NCBI GenBank assembly: GCA_022578965.1
Contig: MU400891.1
Span: 1 to 26,750, forward strand
DNA length: 26,750 nt
Direction: 5' to 3'
DNA from: Xylaria sp. FL1777
Taxonomy: Eukaryota; Ascomycota; Sordariomycetes; Xylariales; Xylariaceae
Shown piece after piece: positions 11,416 to 22,184 of this stretch (position 1 is its first letter; the number at the start of each line of letters is the position of its first letter). The position numbers and the translations under genes were made by a program. A model generated the notes under the pieces. The model was not told the DNA's origin and did no database searches. It saw only the letters and a program-made list of their open reading frames with translations.

Positions 11416-11902
11416 CACGTATTATATATTATATATATATATAAAATATTTTTTTTATACTTATTTTATAGGAGTTTTTTTTTTTTTTTAAGCTTTAATT
11501 TTATTAAATACTTATTATAAAACTAAAGATATATTAACTATTATACTTAACCTTTAAAACTTTATACCTTTTATAACAATAAGCTATAAAGCATAACTTT
11601 ATATTATAATTGCTATATTATTAAAAAACCTTTAATGTTTAATGTTTTATTTTATATTATAATAGCTTTATAATTTAAATAAAACTACATTTAAGCTTTT
11701 ATTTTTAATAATTTTTATTATTATTAAAAACTTTAGTAAATTAACTATATTATAAAATTATTAAGCTGCTTTAGCTAAAATATAATTTTTAACTTTTTTA
11801 TTTAGTTATATTGCTTGTATTTTTTTAGTAATAATAACTTTTTTTTAAGCTTGTTTGCTTTTATTAGTAGTAGCTATTTTAGTATATTTGCTTTTTTATT
11901 TA
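11416..11902. other. Spacer between the inverted arms, AT-rich
   Basis: This is a stretch of about 487 bases of T/A-rich sequence with an AT dinucleotide run (about 11420-11450) and a T-run (about 11477-11490). No coding or repeat signal was seen. Confidence 0.5.
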
Positions 11903-14098
11903 TAGTACACTAAAAAAGCAAATAAATTTTTAATTAAGCTATTAGTTATTGCGTAACCTAAAAAAAGCACGTAAAATAGCTAAATAAGTTTTAAATATAA
12001 AAAAGCTTAGCTATTATAACGTAGCTAAAAAACTAATTAAGTTATAAGTAGCTATAAAAACATAAAAATAAAGGCTTTTAAATACGAAACAAAAGTAGCT
12101 AAGCATTAATATTAGCTTTTCTTTAAGTTAAAAAAGGTTTACTATAATTATAAAACAAAAGCTAAAATATTTGTTATAAAGCTATTTGCTACTTATAGTT
12201 TTAAAAAAGCTACTTATTATAAGTTTACGTTTATAAATTTTAAAGTAAAACATAATATAATAAAATACTAAAAATAGCAATATAAAATTACAAATATAAA
12301 ACTACAAAAGTTAAAAAGCATATATTATAAAAAAATAAAGTAATTAAGCAACTTTATTAAGTATTAAATACTAAAATTTTATTAAAACTTTTAATTACTA
12401 AATATATAATAATGCTAACTTTTAAGGATTATATAAACACTTTTTAACTAGCTTATTTATATAAAACTTTTAGCTTTTTTATTTGTTATAGCTTTTTTTG
12501 CTTTTTTAATTATAACTTAAAGTTGTATATTAGCTATAAGTATAGCTTAAATATTTTTATTAATACAAAAATAGCGCGTAGCTATGCAAGCTTTAATAAA
12601 TAATTAAAGTTTTTTATTAATTTTTTTAAGCTAAAGAATTATTAGTAGCACTTAAAATTAAAAGAACTTTAATAGTTAAAATAAGCATAAAGTAAAACTT
12701 AAAAACATGTAAACATTAATACAGTTAAAAGTATTTATAAAATTATAACTGCTATTTTTAGCGCTTACTTTGCTTTTTTTGCATTATAAGCACTTAGCAA
12801 ACTTACTAGTAATATTATAAGCGCAAAAGTTATTAATGTTTTTATATAATTAACGTAAAAAAAACAATAATAAAAGATGCATAATATATTACTATAATAT
12901 AAGCAATATAGTAATAGTATAGCTTAAGTATTTTAGCGTGCTTAATAAATATAAATTTTAAAGCTATTAATAATACTTTAGCGTAAAATATTAAGGCATT
13001 TATTTTTATTTTAAAAATTAATATTATAGCAAGAAAGCATAATAACAAGCAGTTATAAAAGCTTAAACTATATAATAGCAAGCTATTAGTTACTTTGTTT
13101 AATACTATAAATTAAATAACTAATAAAAATTATAGCAAAATAATTTATAACTTTAAATATATAAGCTTAATATTAATTAGTATATATACTTAAGCTAAAC
13201 TAGTTATAAATATATACTATAAAAAGTATAATAGCTATAGCAAAGTAAATTTTTGTATAATTATAACATATTAATAATTAATTATATTATAAATTAAGCA
13301 CTTTAATATATTAAAGCAAGCATAAGCTAAGCATATAGTAGTAATAATAATAAAAGTAGTAAAATTAATAGTTAAAAAAAAAAAGAATTAATATAAATAA
13401 CTAAATAAAGTAACTTATTATTTATTGCTATTTTATATTACTTAGTGCATAAGCTATTTATAAGCTATGCTTATTTAATAAGCTTACTGCAAAAAGCATA
13501 AAAGCAGCTTAAAAAATAAATATGTAAAAAATAAACTAAGAAATAATAAGCAATTAATTTTGTTTATAACTTAGTTATAATTTAGTTATAAAAAAACTAG
13601 TATAGCAAAAAGCTAGCAGTAATACTAAAGCAAGCAAACTATAATGTATTAGTAATATAATAAAAAAAAGTTTAAAAAAAAACTAAAAAAAAAAAGCAGC
13701 ATACTTAGCTAAATAAGTACTAAAACTAAAAAAATTACTACAAGTAGCATAAAGCAAGCAGTAATATTAAAGCAAACAAACTATAAAGCAAAAAAAATAT
13801 AAAGAAAAAAGAACTATAAAGTAACTACGTAAAGGTGTATATATTTAGTTAATAGCATAATATAAGTAAGCAAACAACTTAAAGGCAAAAAAATAAAGAG
13901 CAAAGCACTTAATAAAATTGTAGTAAAACTAGTATAACTTAAAAGTAAATATAAAGTGTTTTTACTTAGCTACTAAAAAAAAAATAAGCTACTTATAGCT
14001 TGCTTTTAACCTATAAGCATAGTTTTTACTTATACATATAAAAAATAAAAACTAGCATAGCTAATAAGCCGTTAGCCTAAATAATACAATATATATAT
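11903..14098 (+). repeat. Right arm of a large inverted repeat (unidentified dead element)
   Basis: This is the mirror copy of 9222-11415. The + strand is A-rich, suggesting the sense direction. About 13600-13960 reads as a lysine/glutamine-rich, coiled-coil-like stretch (for example KKAAYLAK and QLRKGVY with adjustments for lost Trp/Gln/Arg codons), the kind of tail seen on several fungal DNA transposases. I could not find a catalytic triad, an RT motif or a zinc knuckle, so no family is assigned. A Fot1/pogo-like origin is a guess from the size (about 2.2 kb), the possible short terminal repeats and the tail. Confidence 0.78.
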
Positions 14099-15236
14099 TT
14101 GCTTTTTATAGCATTAATAATATTAATACTTTTAAAAATATTTTTACTGCTTATTTTTAAACTTTTTTAATTATTTTTTCGTTTTATAAAACATAAAGCT
14201 TTTATAAATTACTATAAAAATATAAAATAATAACGCAATTTACTTAAATTAAACTAATATTAATAGTACTAGCTTTTTTTAGTTTATATAAATATTAATT
14301 TTTAAGCTAAAAGCTAACTTTAATTTTTTTAAAAAATAGCTTAACTATTTTGATTTTTTTTAAGCTTAAGCTTTTTAATTGCTAGCTAAGCTAAATTTAA
14401 AACTGCTTTAAATATTATTTATAGCATAATTAATTAAAATTATTAGCTTATTATTTAATTATTTTAGTTATATAAATAAATATAAAAATAGCATAAATAA
14501 TTTAGCTTTTTATTGCTTTATTTAAACAAATATAAATTATTATATTTATATTTATTTTTTAATAATATATAGTTAATATTAAGTTTGTTTTAATTAATAT
14601 TATTTTGTTTATTTAAAAGGTTATTTTATAAGTATGCTTTTTTTTAAAATTAGCTAGTGGTTTTGTTTTGATAACTGTTTTTAATTTAAGTATTTTGCTT
14701 TTTTTAAAATATTTTACTGCTAAGCTTACTAAAATTATTTTTTTTGCTAAAATTTATTTTAAATTTATTTATATTAAATAAACTATTTTTTAGGAATAAT
14801 TTATTGTTTTAGTATATTAATAATTTTGCTAAATTTAATAGCTTTAATATAATTAAAAAAAATAGCTATTTATATAAAAAACAGAAAATATGCTTTTTTA
14901 TTTAATATAATAAATATAGTAAGCTTAAAAAACCCTAAAGTAATAAAATTTGCAAATAAAAATTATAAAAGAAAAGTTATAAATAGTTTATAATTATATA
15001 AGCTTAAAAAAAAGCATATAATTATTACGTTTTTTTTAGCAATATAAAGTACTATAAATATAATTATAGTTTAAGTTTTAATTTATTTGTATATTTTTTA
15101 AATTAAAAACTTATTAAGTTAATAAAAAAAATAGTTATAATAGCAAGTTATTATAAAAAAATCTAAGCGTAAAATATTTAAAATATAGTTAAAAAGCAAT
15201 ATAATAAGTTTATTTTTACTTAAAAAAACATATATA
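14099..15236. other. AT-rich intergenic flank, nothing identified
   Basis: The stretch lies between the right inverted arm and the MITE nest. It has A- and T-rich patches, no frame of note, and the same depletion of C after T as the dead elements. I see no repeat boundary in it. Confidence 0.5.
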
Positions 15237-15437
15237 TAAGGTTGGTAATTTAGTCCTTAGTTCAAATATTAGCCTAGTATATACTAGGCTAATATTAGTA
15301 TTAGTCCGGAAAAAAAAATACTAGGCTAGTATGGACTAATACTAGGCTAGTATTAGTCCGGGAAAAAAAATACTAGGTTAGTACGAACTAATACTAAGCT
15401 AGTATTAGTCCGGGAAAAAAAATACTAGGCTAGTATT

Positions 15438-16044
15438 TAAGGTTGTTATTTTAGTACTTAGTATAAGGACTAATTTAGTCCGGACTAAATTAGTCTTAGT
15501 ATTAGTCCAGATTTTTAAGTACTAAATTAGTATTAGTACTAAATTAGTCCGGACTAATTAGTATTAGTCCGTACTAATTTAGTATTAGTCCAGAGAAAAA
15601 AATACTAGTTAGTATTAGTATTAAATTAGTTCGGACTAAGTACTAATGATGTCATTTTTAAAATAGAAAAAATGGAATAAAAAATATGTTAAAAATAATA
15701 TTAAAAACAATAAAAAACAAGCTTTAAAACAAAGGTAAAACCATTAATTTCCATGGAATATTCAATGAAAAAAACTAATTTTAAATATTGGTTTTACTTT
15801 TAGTACTTAGTATATACTAAGTACTAAGAAGTACTAGTTAGTTTTAGTACATACTAATTTAGTATTAGTCCGTAAAAAAAAATACTAGTTAGTTTTAATA
15901 CATACTAATTTAGTATTAGTTCGTAAAAAAAAATACTAGTTAGTATTTAGTCTGGACTAACTAGTATTAATCCGTGGAAAAAAATACTAATTTAGTATTA
16001 GTACTTAGTCCGGACTAACTAGTTCGGACTAATTATTAACCTTG
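15438..16044 (+). mobile_element. 607-bp hAT-like MITE, copy 1, nested
   Basis: The ends TAAGGTTGTTATTTTAG (left) and TTATTAACCTTG (right) form imperfect terminal inverted repeats of the CAGGGTT type. The perfect 8-bp duplication CTAGTATT flanks the element at 15430-15437 and 16045-16052. Eight-base duplications and CAGGG-like termini are hallmarks of the hAT superfamily. There is no coding capacity. Both subterminal parts consist of palindromic TTAGTCCGGACTAA-like motifs and units of about 50 bp around a unique core (about 15647-15795). The 606-bp copy at 26029-26634 matches it in inverse orientation along its length, with mostly transitional differences. The transposase must have come from elsewhere. 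Confidence 0.9.
15647..15795. other. Unique core of MITE copy 1 with a CRE-like octamer
   Basis: This is the non-repetitive centre shared with 26274-26424 in the other copy. It begins with TGATGTCA (about 15647-15654); the other copy, read in the same orientation, has TGACATCA. Both derive from the palindrome TGACGTCA by one CpG transition on opposite strands. It continues through TGGAATAAAAAATATG and a CCATGGAATATTC block near 15752-15764. No ORF is present. Confidence 0.6.
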
Positions 16045-16052
16045 CTAGTATT

Positions 16053-16475
16053 AGTCCATACTAGCCTAATATTTAGTATTTTGTAAAATTAATTTTTTAG
16101 CCTTTAAAATACAGCTTTTCTTTAATTTTAAAAAGTATTTATAATTAGTTTTTTAAGCTCTTTAAAACAATAAAATTTGTTTTATTAAATAATAATTATT
16201 CATTAAAATATTAATGTTTAATATTTGTACTAGCTTAGTATAATACTAGGCTAGTATAAATACTAGGCTAGTTTAATACATACTAAGCTAGTATTAGTCC
16301 GGAAAAAAAAATACTAAGCTAGTATAAACTAATACTAGGCTAGTATTAGTCCAGGAAAAAAAATACTAAGCTAATATAAACTAATACTAAGCTAGTATAA
16401 CACTAGGCTAGTCCGGATTAGCCTAGTATTAATATTAGTATATATTAGGCTAATATAAACTAATTAGACCTTTTT
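16053..16475. repeat. Core and right array of the split element
   Basis: The first bases (AGTCCATACTAGCC) continue the 52-bp unit that was interrupted at 15437, as expected for an insertion into the array. The array at about 16215-16460 has copies of ACTAGGCTAGTAT and ACTAAGCTAGTATTAGTCC. Its GGCTAATAT end mirrors the GCCTAGTATATACTAGGC palindrome at 15272-15289. Confidence 0.7.
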
Positions 16476-16659
16476 TGAATTTTTTACACTTGATTATAAC
16501 TTTGTGAGTTTAAGCTTAATTATTAAATAATTAAGATTGCTAAAATTAGCATAGCAACTTTTATTTACTAAGTAGGTTACATTTTATTTGCGAAGTATAA
16601 ATATAACAAAAAACGGAAAAATAGTGTTAAATGATTTATTTGTTAAAAACGCAACTAAT

Positions 16660-17930
16660 ATGTTACTAAAACTTACTAGCAATATAACTATAAAGCAGCA
16701 GCGTTTTAATAGAAAACGTAAAGCTAACAAACTTTCTAGTATATAAAAAATAGTTAATAGAATTGTAGAACTAGTATTATAGCTGCTAATAGAAAAAAAA
16801 ATAGCAAAAGGAATTTTTTTCTAAAAAAACGCAAAAAAAGCATAAATAGCGCACACGTTAAAAAAAGCCCAAAAAAGCTAATAAAGCATAAAGCCTAATA
16901 ACAAAAATAACCTTAATATATTTATAACTTGCTATAACTTAAATGCTATTATAAAAGCTAACTAAAAAAGCATTAAAAATATTGTTTAAAAGCTTTTTTA
17001 ATAAACTTTATTAAATGTAAACATGCTAAAATTTTAAGCATAAATTATAGCTTTGCAGCTAGCTTATAATAATAAAGCAATACTATTTAAGCAAAACAAA
17101 AAAGTACTAATTAAGGTTAAAAAACAAGCTAATAACTTTAAAAATAAAACATTAGCTAATATTATTAAAGCAATAAATATAGCGCTTATAAATAGCAATA
17201 CAATTGTTGCTAAAAAGCTATATAGCAGAAATATAATAATTACTTTTAAAAAAGCAGTGCTTTAAAAAGCTAAAAAAAAAAAGTAAATTATAAAAGCTTT
17301 TAAAAAAAAGTTAAAAGTATAACAAAAAAAAGCAGCACTAATAATAAAAAACGTTTTAGCAAAATAAGTTAAAGCAATATATTTAAACGAAAACTTATTA
17401 TAGCTATTATACAGTAAACACTTTAAAGTTATAAAATGCAAAAAAATATTATTTAAAAACACAAAAGCTAAATTTACGTTAATATTATTATATATAAGCA
17501 GTATTATAGCAGCTAAAACAATATATAAAAATAGCTTTTTATAAAAAGCTTAGCTGTTTAACTATAAACTTTTTGCTATAAAGCTTAAAGTTATATAGTG
17601 CTTTAATTGCTATAAATATAGTTATATAGCTAAATATTGCTATAAAAACTTAAAGTATAGCTATTGTTTAGCTTTAAAGTACTAAAAAAATAAAAAAAGC
17701 TACTTAATAAAAACGCAAAAAATAAAGTAAAAATGCATAAACTATAAAAAAGCGTATATAATATAAAATAAAGCTTGCTAAAAAAAGGTTAAACAAAAAA
17801 ATAAAGCAAAAGCAGCATATATATTATAACTTAAAAGCTTTTAAAGTGCTAAAAAAGCAGCAGTAATAAGCAAAAAAATAAATAAAAGTAATTTAAAAAT
17901 GCTAATAGCGTTAGCATTTATAAAGCTAAA
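16660..17930 (+). pseudogene. LINE ORF1 remnant with CCHC zinc knuckle
   Basis: Frame +1 reads continuously through in-frame stops. Residues from 17053 on (AYNNKAILF, then KAINIALINSNTIVAKKLYS and IIITF) resemble the A-x-x-L-x-S-G-D-I-x-x-T-F block of fungal LINE ORF1 proteins. The zinc knuckle is at 17599-17640: CFNCYKYSYIAKYC has the exact C-x2-C-x4-H-x4-C spacing with His read as Tyr (cat to tat). A second, more damaged knuckle (KYSYCLALKY) follows. ORF1 proteins of this type bind the LINE RNA. The protein is not functional. Family assignment is from the knuckle and the upstream block. Confidence 0.82.
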
Positions 17931-17949
17931 TAAAAAAAAGTTACTAAAG

Positions 17950-20900
17950 AAAAAACAGCAAACTAATAATATAAACAAAAACTTATTTTTATTAACTTAA
18001 TAATATATAATATTGCTTTTTAAAACATTATAAAATTTAAAAGCAATATAATATATATATTATAAAACAATAGCTTTAATTATATAATAGTTTAAAAGCT
18101 AGTAATTAATAAATATAGCAATATATATTGCTTTAGTAATAATAGCTACTAGGTTATTTAGTTAAAAAGCAAAGCTATATTATATATAAACAAAAAAATT
18201 GCAATAAAAATACTAGCAAAAAATGCTAATAAAAACTAAGCAAAGGTTATAATAAGCAGTAATAATTTAGTAGTATTTTTATAATTAATATATTTATTAA
18301 ATCAAAAAAAAACAATTTAGCGCAGTTTAATCTAAAAAATACATAAAGTAAATAAGCTAAAAAAACGCTATATATTTATAAGCAATTTTAACTTTTACTA
18401 CTTATTATAAAACTTAAAAAGTAAAAAAAGCTAAAAAGCAAATAAACTGTTTAAGTTTACTATATAATAAAATTTTATGCTAGCTATTCTTTAAAAAAAA
18501 GTAACTAAAACAAGGCATAAATAAAAAAACTTAACAATAAACTTAATATAAATGTTTAATAATTTAACTACTATTTATTAAAAGGACTTAAAGTAGCTAA
18601 GTTTTAACTATAAAGCATTAAAAATTATAATTAACTTAAAAGTAGCTTTGCAAAAATACTTAAAAAAAGCAAAAAAATAAAACTAGCTTAAATTAAACAA
18701 AAATAAAGTAGCTATAAAAGCAAAAACTATTATTATAAAAATGTATATGCTGCGTATATTTAGCAAGCTAAATAATGCTTTTAATTTTTTAATTTAGTAA
18801 CTAATAAAAATAGTAAATAAAATAACGCTTAAAAAAACTATAAAAAAAAAACACTAAGCATTACTTTAGTAGTTCTTAAAAGTAGTTAAAACAAAAAAAA
18901 AAGCAAAACAACCGTACTATAAGTTTTAAAGCAAAAGAACTAAAACAATATAGCAAGCCTTTAAAAAAAAAAAAAAAGCTTTTAGCAATAAAGTAAAAAA
19001 GCGCAAAAATATAGCTAAAAATAAATATTTATAAAAACATTTAAAAATTTTAAGTTATTATAAAGCTTAGCTAAATAAGCAAAGTTTGCTTATAAGCTAG
19101 CTTTAAGAATTATTATAATTTTACTACTAAAACAAATAAAAAATAAGCTGCTTTTTGCTAACACTTTTAAAAAAAAAACAGCTTTACTAATAAAACGCTT
19201 TTTTTTTATACTACTAGTAAATTTATTTAATATACTTAAAAAAAACCTAATTTATAATAGCTACTAAAAATTTATAATTAACGTTAATACAAAAAAAAAA
19301 AACATAATATTACTAATATAGAAATTAGCGCTATAAAAAGTACTAAAAAATAACTTGCTATTTAACGGCTTTTTTAAAGCTTATAAACCTGCTTTAGTAA
19401 AAAAAATAGCAATATTATATATTGCTAGCTTTTTATTAAAGTATTACTTAATGCAATTTAAGCAAGCAAAAGTAATAATTATATTTAAACTTAAAAAGTT
19501 AAAAAAAACTAAAAAAACAGTTAAAAAGTAGCGCTTTATTATGCTTATTTATACGGTAAAAAAAGTACTAAAAAAAAAGCTATATTACTATATAACAAAA
19601 GTAGCTAAGCAAGAAAACTTTTTATTAAATAATTAAATAAATAATAAACAAAATAAGTTAATAAATATAACTATTAAACTAGTATTAAAAATAGCAAAAA
19701 AAGCAATTAGTAAAAAAAGCATAATATTTTTATTATAGTTAAATATTATAAAAACTTTTAATATTATTAACAAAAAAAAAATAATATATATTTTATAACA
19801 AAAAGGCTTTTTTTTTTAAATAGTTATATAAGTAAACTTTTTTATATTAAACTGCATAATATATTTTTGCTTTAATAAAGCGGTGTTTTAGCTAATAGCG
19901 CTAAAAGCTAAAGTTTTTTAAGAGTTTTTGCTTTTACTTTTTTTTTTTTTTTTATATATTTTAATATTTTATAACAATTTTATTATGCATTAAAAGCTAG
20001 TAATAATTAGCTTTACTAATAATACTAACTTTATTATAGCAAACCTAAATATAAAGCAAAACTATAAAGCTTTAAAAGTAGCATAAAAAACATATAAAAG
20101 CTAAGCAAAACAACATAAAATAAAGTTTGCATTATAAAAAAGCAAATTAATGCATTTTTTTAGCAGTAAAACAGCACTTATATAAGTAGTACACTTTTTT
20201 AATATAATAGTACACCTAAAAAACAGCGCAAAGTTTTTAAAGATATAGTTTAACAAAAACATAAAATAAAAAAAGCATTTAATAAAACTTAAAAAAAAAC
20301 TAAACATTTAGTTATATATAATAATTAAGCTATAAAACTTTATATAAAGTAATAATATAGCAAAAGTAAAGTAAATATATATTATAATAGTATAAAGCAC
20401 TTTAGCTTATAGTATAATAACTTAGCATAAAAACTTTAAAAAAAACAAAGCAAAAAGCATTGCTAATTTATTAGCAATAATTTAAAATAAATGCTTTAAA
20501 CGTATAGCTAAAGCTTTTAAAGCAACTAAAATAAAGCACTTAAAAACTAAAATAAAAATTCTTTTTATTAACTTATATTTTAGCAGTAAAGCAGCAGCTT
20601 GTAAGTATTACATAAAAAGCTTAGTAGCTAAAAAATTAATTTAAAAAGCAACAAAAAAAATCGAAACTTTTATTTAAAACATAAAAGCTTAAAAAACTAA
20701 AAACTAAACAAAAAGCAAGCTTATAAGCAATAATAAAAACATAGCTAAAAAAAATCTAACGTTAGCTTTAAACTTTTAGTAAAAAAAGTAGTTAAAAAAA
20801 AAAAAACCTAAAATTACACTAAAAAAAAAATAAATAAACAAATAAAGCTAAATTAAAACAAACAGCAGTTACTTAATAATAGCTAAGTAAAAGCTTAACA

Positions 20901-21000
20901 AAAATAAAGCTTTTAAAAAGTATAACAAATTACTAAAGCATAAAGTAGCTATAATAATATAAATGTGCATTAAAAAAATAAAGCTAAAAGCATTTTTGCA
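17950..21000 (+). pseudogene. LINE ORF2 remnant: endonuclease and reverse transcriptase
   Basis: From about 17994, frame +3 reads NLIIYNIAF, the position of the L-x-I-x-Q-x-N opening of an APE-type endonuclease. It continues with a V-x-K/E-x-x-V-I-N-x-Y stretch and AILYINKKI, as in EN domains. RT reads in frame +2, so at least one indel separates them. Its blocks are VIIIFKLKK (V-I-x-I-P-K-P) near 19470-19500, K*RFIML at 19526-19546 (W-R-P-I-x-L), and ISFTNNTNFI at 20006-20035, where the F-A-D-D catalytic Asp pair reads NN (20018-20023). The thumb at about 20090-20300 reads KFAL..SKLMHFSSSKTA. The RNase H or other 3' part was not resolved. Confidence 0.82.
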
Positions 21001-21612
21001 TAAAAAAAAAGTTTTAAGCTTTTTTATGCTTTTTTGCAAATATACAAAAAAAAAAAAAAACCTTTTAGCATATAGTTCTATATTATAACTTGCTAAAAAA
21101 CAAAAAAAAGCAACTATAAAAAAGCTTTATAGCTAAGCTACTATAAATTAACAAAAATTTATAACTAGCTATAAAAAAGCTTAAAGCTGCAAGTAATATT
21201 GCAAAATAGCTATTTATTACTAACAAAATAGCAATATATAATAAAGCAATTAAAATAAAAGAAAAAAAAAAAAAAAAAAAAAAGGCAAAAAATAAAAAGA
21301 AAACTAGCAAAAAAAGCAAAAGTGCTTTTTTAAAGGTTCTAAAAAACAAAGAAAAAGCTTTTATACGCTTTCTAAAAAAGCAAAAAGTTTAAAAGCTTTA
21401 AAAAAAGTCTTTCTGCTTTTTAACTATTATTTTCTATTTAACAAGCTAGTTAATAAAAACTAGTTGTTATAAGGTAAAAAAACTTTAAAGTAGTAGCGTA
21501 AACATTGTTGCATAAGGTTTTTATTTAGCTTTTTATACAGTTTTACTTATAAGTACATAAGTAAAAAAACCGCGCTATAAAGCAGCATAGCAGGTTATTA
21601 TTAATAATAATA

Positions 21613-21855
21613 TAGACTAATTATTAACCTTACATATATAATACTTAAAGCTATATTAATTAAATAAAGCTAAATAGCTATAATTTAATTATAGCTTTTA
21701 TTAAGCTTTTTAATAAGCAAAAAATCTTATATATTATAAAATAAAATAATAAAAAACCTAATTGCTTAATTAGCTTTATATAAACATTTTTATATTATAT
21801 AAAAATATAAAAGCAATTTTTTAAAGTTATTAGTTTTAATAATATATATAATATA
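21613..21855. other. AT-rich spacer left of the GC-rich MITE
   Basis: Non-coding AT-rich sequence between the 3' end of the + strand LINE and the MITE. Its last eight bases (21848-21855, ataatata) are the left target duplication of the MITE. Confidence 0.6.
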
Positions 21856-22020
21856 GGCAATTAATACACCGGCATGAAGAATTGCTACACCGGCATGACC
21901 TTACACAGGCATGACTTTTTCCGGGGGTTTTATTGGCTGAAATTAGGGCTTGCTAAGCAAAACCTCCAGCGTTAACCCGTTTAGCCCACTAACCCGCGCG
22001 CAAGGGCTATAATGGCCGCC

Positions 22021-22089
22021 AAGGCTGCAAAGGCTGCAAAGGCTGCAATGGCTGCAATAGCTGCAATGGCTGCAATGGCTGCAATGGCT
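22021..22089 (+). repeat. 9-bp minisatellite inside the GC-rich MITE
   Basis: Seven consecutive units plus a partial one start at 22021, 22030, 22039, 22048, 22057, 22066 and 22075. The form is AAGGCTGCA, changing to ATGGCTGCA from the fourth unit (one unit is ATAGCTGCA). The array ends in ATGGCTATA. Confidence 0.9.
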
Positions 22090-22115
22090 ATATACGTAAG
22101 GGCTACAAAGGATAT

Positions 22116-22184
22116 GATGGGTTAGCTACGAAGGCCGCGATAGGTTGGCTGCGAAGGCCGCGATGGGTTGGCTGCAAAAGCCGC
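22116..22184 (+). repeat. 23-bp tandem repeat inside the GC-rich MITE
   Basis: Three units start at 22116, 22139 and 22162, of the form GATGGGTTGGCTGCGAAGGC plus CGC, with a few substitutions. The 23-bp period is not a multiple of three, which argues against coding. Confidence 0.9.

Larger units (their letters stand above)
15237..16475. mobile_element. Array-core-array MITE-like element, split by a nested MITE
   Basis: The left part (15237-15437) starts TAAGGTTGGTAATTTAG, resembling the CAGGGTT terminus of the nested family, and carries 52-bp units starting at 15317, 15369 and 15421, built on AATACTAGGCTAGTAT and TTAGTCCGGGAAAA. After the nested insertion the sequence resumes at 16053 and leads to a non-repetitive AT-rich core (about 16077-16210). 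A second array in the same orientation follows, with units from 16310 and 16362. Without the insert and one duplication the element is about 624 bp, close in size and plan to the 606-bp family. The right boundary is uncertain (AATTAGACC near 16465-16473) and no target duplication was found. It keeps many TCC and CGG triplets, so it is far less mutated than its neighbours. Confidence 0.65.
16640..21612 (+). mobile_element. Dead Tad-like LINE, near full-length copy
   Basis: This is a two-ORF non-LTR retrotransposon on the + strand: zinc-knuckle ORF1 (about 16660-17930), then endonuclease and RT (about 17950-20310), then about 1.3 kb of unresolved 3' sequence. The end lies in the TTATTATTAATAATAAT tract at about 21595-21612, where homology with the inverted partner (23719-25915) also stops. 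The 5' boundary is uncertain. I place it near 16640 because 16476-16640 still has GpA and TpC dinucleotides, whereas sequence downstream is saturated. Tad-clade elements are typical of ascomycetes. There are no LTRs, and stops occur throughout. Confidence 0.82.

Noticed and set aside
15229..15236. Target duplication for the 15237-16475 element (catatata)
   Set aside because: No matching octamer follows any plausible right end near 16465-16480.
15317..15437. Regularly spaced 52-bp repeats as a CRISPR-like array
   Set aside because: The whole 52-bp unit repeats, including the would-be spacers, and the units lie within a transposon of a eukaryotic-type repeat landscape.
20101..20307. Hydrophobic 68-residue frame on the minus strand, similar to one at 25022-25228 (+)
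   Set aside because: Both lie exactly antisense to the RT thumb region of the two LINE copies, so their similarity comes from the LINE duplication and not from a conserved small membrane protein.
21083..21349. Phe/Leu-rich frame (minus) resembling the one at 23979-24164 (+)
   Set aside because: It covers homopolymer runs in the LINE 3' region on the antisense strand; its membrane-like look is a composition effect.
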